This document shows, piece by piece, positions 12,763-15,570 of a stretch of 15,570 bases of DNA. The position numbers were made by a program, and so were the translations under genes. The DNA comes from Frankiales bacterium. GTDB taxonomy: Bacteria; Actinomycetota; Actinomycetes; Mycobacteriales; SCTD01. The DNA lies in contig JAODNB010000249.1 in the NCBI GenBank assembly GCA_025464795.1, positions 1 to 15,570 of the forward strand, written 5' to 3'. The notes beneath the pieces were generated by a model. It saw only the letters and a list, made by a program, of their open reading frames with translations, made no database searches and was not told the origin of the DNA. Within the stretch, counting starts at the first letter, position 1; the number at the start of each line of letters is the position of its first letter.

Positions 12763-14532
12763 ATGAGCGCCACCCCAAGCGAAGCCCTGACCGGAGCCCA
12801 GTCGCTCGTGCGCAGCCTCGAGAGCGTCGGCTGCGAGGTCATGTTCGGGATCCCTGGCGGCGCGATCCTGCCTGCGTACGACCCGATCTTCGACAGCACG
12901 AAGCTCCGCCACATCCTGGTCCGTCACGAGCAGGGCGCGGGCCACGCGGCGGAGGGCTACGCCCAGGCGACCGGGCGCGTCGGCGTCTGCATGGCCACGA
13001 GCGGACCGGGTGCGACCAACCTGGTGACGCCCATCGCCGACGCCTACATGGACAGCGTGCCGATGGTCGCCATCACCGGCCAGGTGCCGTCCGCCGCGAT
13101 CGGGACGGACGCCTTCCAGGAAGCCGACATCTGCGGCATCACGATGCCCATCACCAAGCACAACTTCCTGGTGCAGCACGTCGACGACATCCCGCGGACC
13201 ATCGCCGAGGCCTTCCACATCGCCTCGACGGGACGCCCCGGTCCGGTCCTCGTCGACATCCCGAAGGACATCCTGCAGAGCGCCGGCGCGTTCTCCTGGC
13301 CGCCGGTGCTGGACCTCCCCGGTTACCACCCGACCACGCGGCCGCACGCTAAGCAGGTGCGGGAGGCCGCTCGGCTGATCGCCGAGGCCAAGCGACCGGT
13401 GCTGTACGTCGGCGGCGGTGTGCTGAAGGCCCGCGCCGCCGCAGAGCTGAGGGTGCTCGCCGAGCTCACAGGCATCCCCGTGGTCACGACCCTGATGGCC
13501 CGCGGTGCCTTTCCCGACAGCCACCCGCAGCACCTCGGCATGCCGGGCATGCACGGGTCCGTCGCGGCCGTCACCAGCCTCCAGAAGAGCGACCTGCTCA
13601 TCTGCCTCGGCGCGCGCTTCGACGACCGCGTGACCGGCAAGCTCAGCACCTTCGCCCCGGGCGCCAAGGTGATCCACGCCGACATCGACCCGGCCGAGAT
13701 CAGCAAGAACCGGACGGCTGACGTCCCGATCGTCGGTGACTGCCGGGAGACCCTCGCCGACCTGGTCGTCGCCGTGCAGGAGGTCTACGCCGCGGGCACC
13801 CGCGCGGACATCACCGCCTGGTGGAAGCAGCTCGACGGCTACCGCACGACCTACCCGCGAGGCTACGACTGGCCTGAGGACGGACAGCTCGCGCCTCAGT
13901 ACGTCATCGAGCGCATCGGCAAGATCGCCGGCCCGGACGCGATCTACGCCAGTGGCGTGGGGCAGCACCAGATGTGGGCCGCGCAGTTCATCGACTACGA
14001 GAACCCCTACACCTGGTTGAACTCAGGTGGCGCCGGGACGATGGGCTACGCCGTCCCCGCAGCGATGGGCGCGAAGGTCGGTCGGCCCGACACGACCGTG
14101 TGGGCGATCGACGGGGACGGCTGCTTCCAGATGACGAACCAGGAGCTCGTCACCTGCGCGATCGAGGGCATCCCCATCAAGGTCGCCATCATCAACAACG
14201 GCAACCTCGGCATGGTGCGGCAGTGGCAGACCCTCTTCTACGAGGGCCGCTACTCCAACACCGGCTTGAACACGCACTCCAACGCCCGTCGGCTCCCCGA
14301 CTTCGTGAAGCTCGCCGACGCCATGGGCTGCATGGGCCTGCGCTGCGAGAGCAGGGACGAGGTCGACGCCACGATCGAGAAGGCGATGGCGATCAACGAC
14401 ATGCCGGTCGTCATCGACTTCGTCGTCGGCGAGGACGCCATGGTCTGGCCGATGGTGCCTGCCGGCACCAGCAACGACGAGATCCTCGCCGCCCGCGACA
14501 CCCGCCCCGTCTTCGGAGAGGACCAGGTCTAG
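12763..14532 (+). CDS. ilvB: acetolactate synthase (acetohydroxyacid synthase) large subunit
   Basis: A 589-residue thiamine-diphosphate enzyme that condenses two pyruvates to acetolactate, or pyruvate with 2-ketobutyrate to acetohydroxybutyrate, the first common step to valine, leucine and isoleucine. Domain order is N-terminal PYR domain with catalytic Glu56 (RHEQGAGHAAEGYA), a central FAD-binding domain with VLYVGGGVLKA, and the C-terminal PP domain with GDG at 451-453 through NNGN at 478-481 for Mg-ThDP. Herbicide-contact positions keep the sensitive-type Pro (GQVPSAAIGTDAF) and Trp (MVRQWQ). ATG 12763 is preceded by AGAAGGAA (12753-12760). Expression should be controlled by the attenuator just upstream. 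The ilvN ATG follows its TAG with no gap. Confidence 0.97.
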   Translation: MSATPSEALTGAQSLVRSLESVGCEVMFGIPGGAILPAYDPIFDSTKLRHILVRHEQGAGHAAEGYAQATGRVGVCMATSGPGATNLVTPIADAYMDSVPMVAITGQVPSAAIGTDAFQEADICGITMPITKHNFLVQHVDDIPRTIAEAFHIASTGRPGPVLVDIPKDILQSAGAFSWPPVLDLPGYHPTTRPHAKQVREAARLIAEAKRPVLYVGGGVLKARAAAELRVLAELTGIPVVTTLMARGAFPDSHPQHLGMPGMHGSVAAVTSLQKSDLLICLGARFDDRVTGKLSTFAPGAKVIHADIDPAEISKNRTADVPIVGDCRETLADLVVAVQEVYAAGTRADITAWWKQLDGYRTTYPRGYDWPEDGQLAPQYVIERIGKIAGPDAIYASGVGQHQMWAAQFIDYENPYTWLNSGGAGTMGYAVPAAMGAKVGRPDTTVWAIDGDGCFQMTNQELVTCAIEGIPIKVAIINNGNLGMVRQWQTLFYEGRYSNTGLNTHSNARRLPDFVKLADAMGCMGLRCESRDEVDATIEKAMAINDMPVVIDFVVGEDAMVWPMVPAGTSNDEILAARDTRPVFGEDQV

Positions 14533-15054
14533 ATGAGCACTCGCCACACGCTCTCCGTGCTTGTCGAGGACAAGCCCGGTGTGCTCGCCCGCGTCGCCGC
14601 GCTGTTCAGCCGGCGCGGCTTCAACATCGAGTCCCTCGCCGTCGGCCCGACGGAGCACTCGACGGTCTCGCGCATGACCATCGTCGTGACCGTCGACGAC
14701 CTGCCCCTCGAGCAGGTCACCAAGCAGCTCAACAAGCTCATCAACGTGCTGAAGATCGTCGAGCTCGACCCGGAGGCCTCCGTGCAGCGAGAGCTGCTGC
14801 TGGTCAAGGTGAAAGCCGACCTCACGAACCGCAGCCACGTGCTGGAGACCGTCCAGCTCTTCCGGGCCAAGGTCGTCGACGTCGCCACCGATGCCGTCAC
14901 GATCGAGGCCACGGGCACCGCCGACAAGCTGGCTGCCCTCATCAAGGTCCTGGAGCCGTTCGGCATCCGGGAGCTCGTCCAGTCCGGCATGGTCGCCGTG
15001 GGCCGTGGGTCCCGTTCCATGACCGGCACCGAAGCCCGCCTCCGTTCAGCCTGA
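14533..15054 (+). CDS. ilvN: acetolactate synthase small (regulatory) subunit
   Basis: A 173-residue regulatory subunit that activates IlvB and confers valine feedback inhibition. The N-terminal ACT domain (about 4-78) has HTLSVLVEDKPGVLARVAALF and RRGFNIESLAVGPTE, the segments that form the valine-binding interface in the family. The C-terminal domain (about 85-160) has QRELLLVKV and IEATGTADKLAALIKVLEPFGI. Length is typical of actinobacteria. ATG 14533 directly follows the ilvB stop, and GGAGAGG at 14515-14521 inside ilvB can serve as its ribosome site, so translation is probably coupled. ilvC follows after 43 bases in which I see no terminator. Confidence 0.96.
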   Translation: MSTRHTLSVLVEDKPGVLARVAALFSRRGFNIESLAVGPTEHSTVSRMTIVVTVDDLPLEQVTKQLNKLINVLKIVELDPEASVQRELLLVKVKADLTNRSHVLETVQLFRAKVVDVATDAVTIEATGTADKLAALIKVLEPFGIRELVQSGMVAVGRGSRSMTGTEARLRSA

Positions 15055-15097
15055 AAAGCCCTGCTACACAAAACCTCTGGAAGGAACCGCAACTCCC

Positions 15098-15570
15098 ATG
15101 GCAGCAGAAGTCTTCTACGACGACGACGCCGACCTCAGCCTCATCCAGGCCAAGAAGGTCGCCGTCCTCGGCTACGGCAGCCAGGGCCACGCCCACGCGC
15201 TGTCGCTGCGTGACTCGGGGGTCGACGTCCGCATCGGTCTGCCCGAGGGCAGCAAGAGCCGCGCGAAGGCCGAGGCCGACGGGCTGCGCGTCGTGACGCC
15301 AGCTGAAGCCTCCGCCGAGGCCGACGTCATCATGATCCTGGCGCCCGACACCGTGCAGCGGAAGCTCTACGAGACCGACGTCGCGCCGCACCTCACCGAC
15401 GGCAAGGCGCTGTTCTTCGGCCACGGCCTCAACATCCGCTTCGGCCTCATCACACCGCCTCCCGGTGTCGACGTCGCCATGGTCGCCCCCAAGGGACCGG
15501 GTCACCTGGTCCGCCGCCAGTTCCAGGACGGCCGCGGCGTGCCGTGCCTGATCGCCGTCGAGCAGGACGC
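15098..15570 (+). CDS. ilvC: ketol-acid reductoisomerase, partial (cut by window end)
   Basis: The first 157 residues of IlvC are visible, with the frame open to the window edge. The enzyme isomerises and reduces acetolactate or acetohydroxybutyrate with NAD(P)H and Mg. The start MAAEVFYDDDADLSLIQAKK leads to the Rossmann motif GYGSQGHAHA (25-34). The cofactor loop GLPEGSKS (47-54) has the serines typical of NADPH-preferring short-chain (class I) enzymes. GHGLNIRFG (108-116) contains the conserved His109, and VAPKGPGHLVRRQF follows. ATG 15098 is preceded by GGAAGGA at 15079-15085, a rather long 12-base spacing. Last visible gene of ilvBNC; the knotted C-terminal domain is outside the window. 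Confidence 0.96.
   Translation, partial: MAAEVFYDDDADLSLIQAKKVAVLGYGSQGHAHALSLRDSGVDVRIGLPEGSKSRAKAEADGLRVVTPAEASAEADVIMILAPDTVQRKLYETDVAPHLTDGKALFFGHGLNIRFGLITPPPGVDVAMVAPKGPGHLVRRQFQDGRGVPCLIAVEQD

Noticed and set aside
11557..13968. 803-residue open frame on the minus strand
   Set aside because: It runs antisense through ilvD, the attenuator and ilvB, with no recognisable domain; a codon-bias shadow.
1..15570. Search for tRNA genes, CRISPR arrays, insertion sequences and phage genes
   Set aside because: No cloverleaf, spaced repeats, transposase motifs or terminal repeats were seen by eye on either strand.

Overview
The window comes from a high-GC actinomycete: third codon positions are almost always G or C, GTG starts are frequent, and gene order is typically actinobacterial. 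From memory, not from a search, Mycobacterium tuberculosis has a related block in which gatC-gatA-gatB, an ACT-domain gene, a small PH-domain gene (cfp6) and ilvB-ilvN-ilvC lie close together. I cannot name the species.

Positions 1-3685 carry translation genes. An ACT-domain gene runs leftward off the window edge. It is divergent from a tight gatC-gatA-gatB operon, which encodes the amidotransferase that makes Gln-tRNA(Gln) and/or Asn-tRNA(Asn). Positions 3688-5925 hold two minus-strand genes only 3 bases apart: a PucR/CdaR-type regulator, then a YihY/BrkB-type membrane protein whose stop nearly abuts that of gatB.

Positions 5951-9587 form the accessory part. The first gene, divergent from the regulator, encodes a secreted, C-terminally anchored protein predicted to begin with histidine once the signal peptide is removed. 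The second encodes a 786-residue secreted, probably membrane-anchored copper radical oxidase of the galactose/glyoxal oxidase type, with all five copper and cofactor residues visible. The 175-base gap between them holds a long stem-loop and a possible 30-residue upstream ORF. I read this as a candidate cell-surface copper-oxidase module with a divergent regulator; the functional link is inferred.

Positions 9596-10833 (minus strand) carry an alpha/beta hydrolase and a two-helix PH-domain membrane protein. Positions 10888-15570 are branched-chain amino acid genes: ilvD, then ilvB-ilvN-ilvC, with ilvC cut by the window end. Between ilvD and ilvB lies an apparently complete attenuator. It has a TTGACA promoter element, a leaderless 12-codon leader ORF with consecutive Leu-Val-Val codons, a long stem-loop over the leader stop, and a strong intrinsic terminator with a T-tract. 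Together these enzymes cover three of the common Ile/Val steps (IlvBN, IlvC, IlvD), and the attenuator should tie ilvB-N-C expression to charged Leu/Val tRNA supply.

No tRNA, rRNA, CRISPR array, insertion sequence or phage gene was seen, and no stretch over 300 bases lacks a gene.
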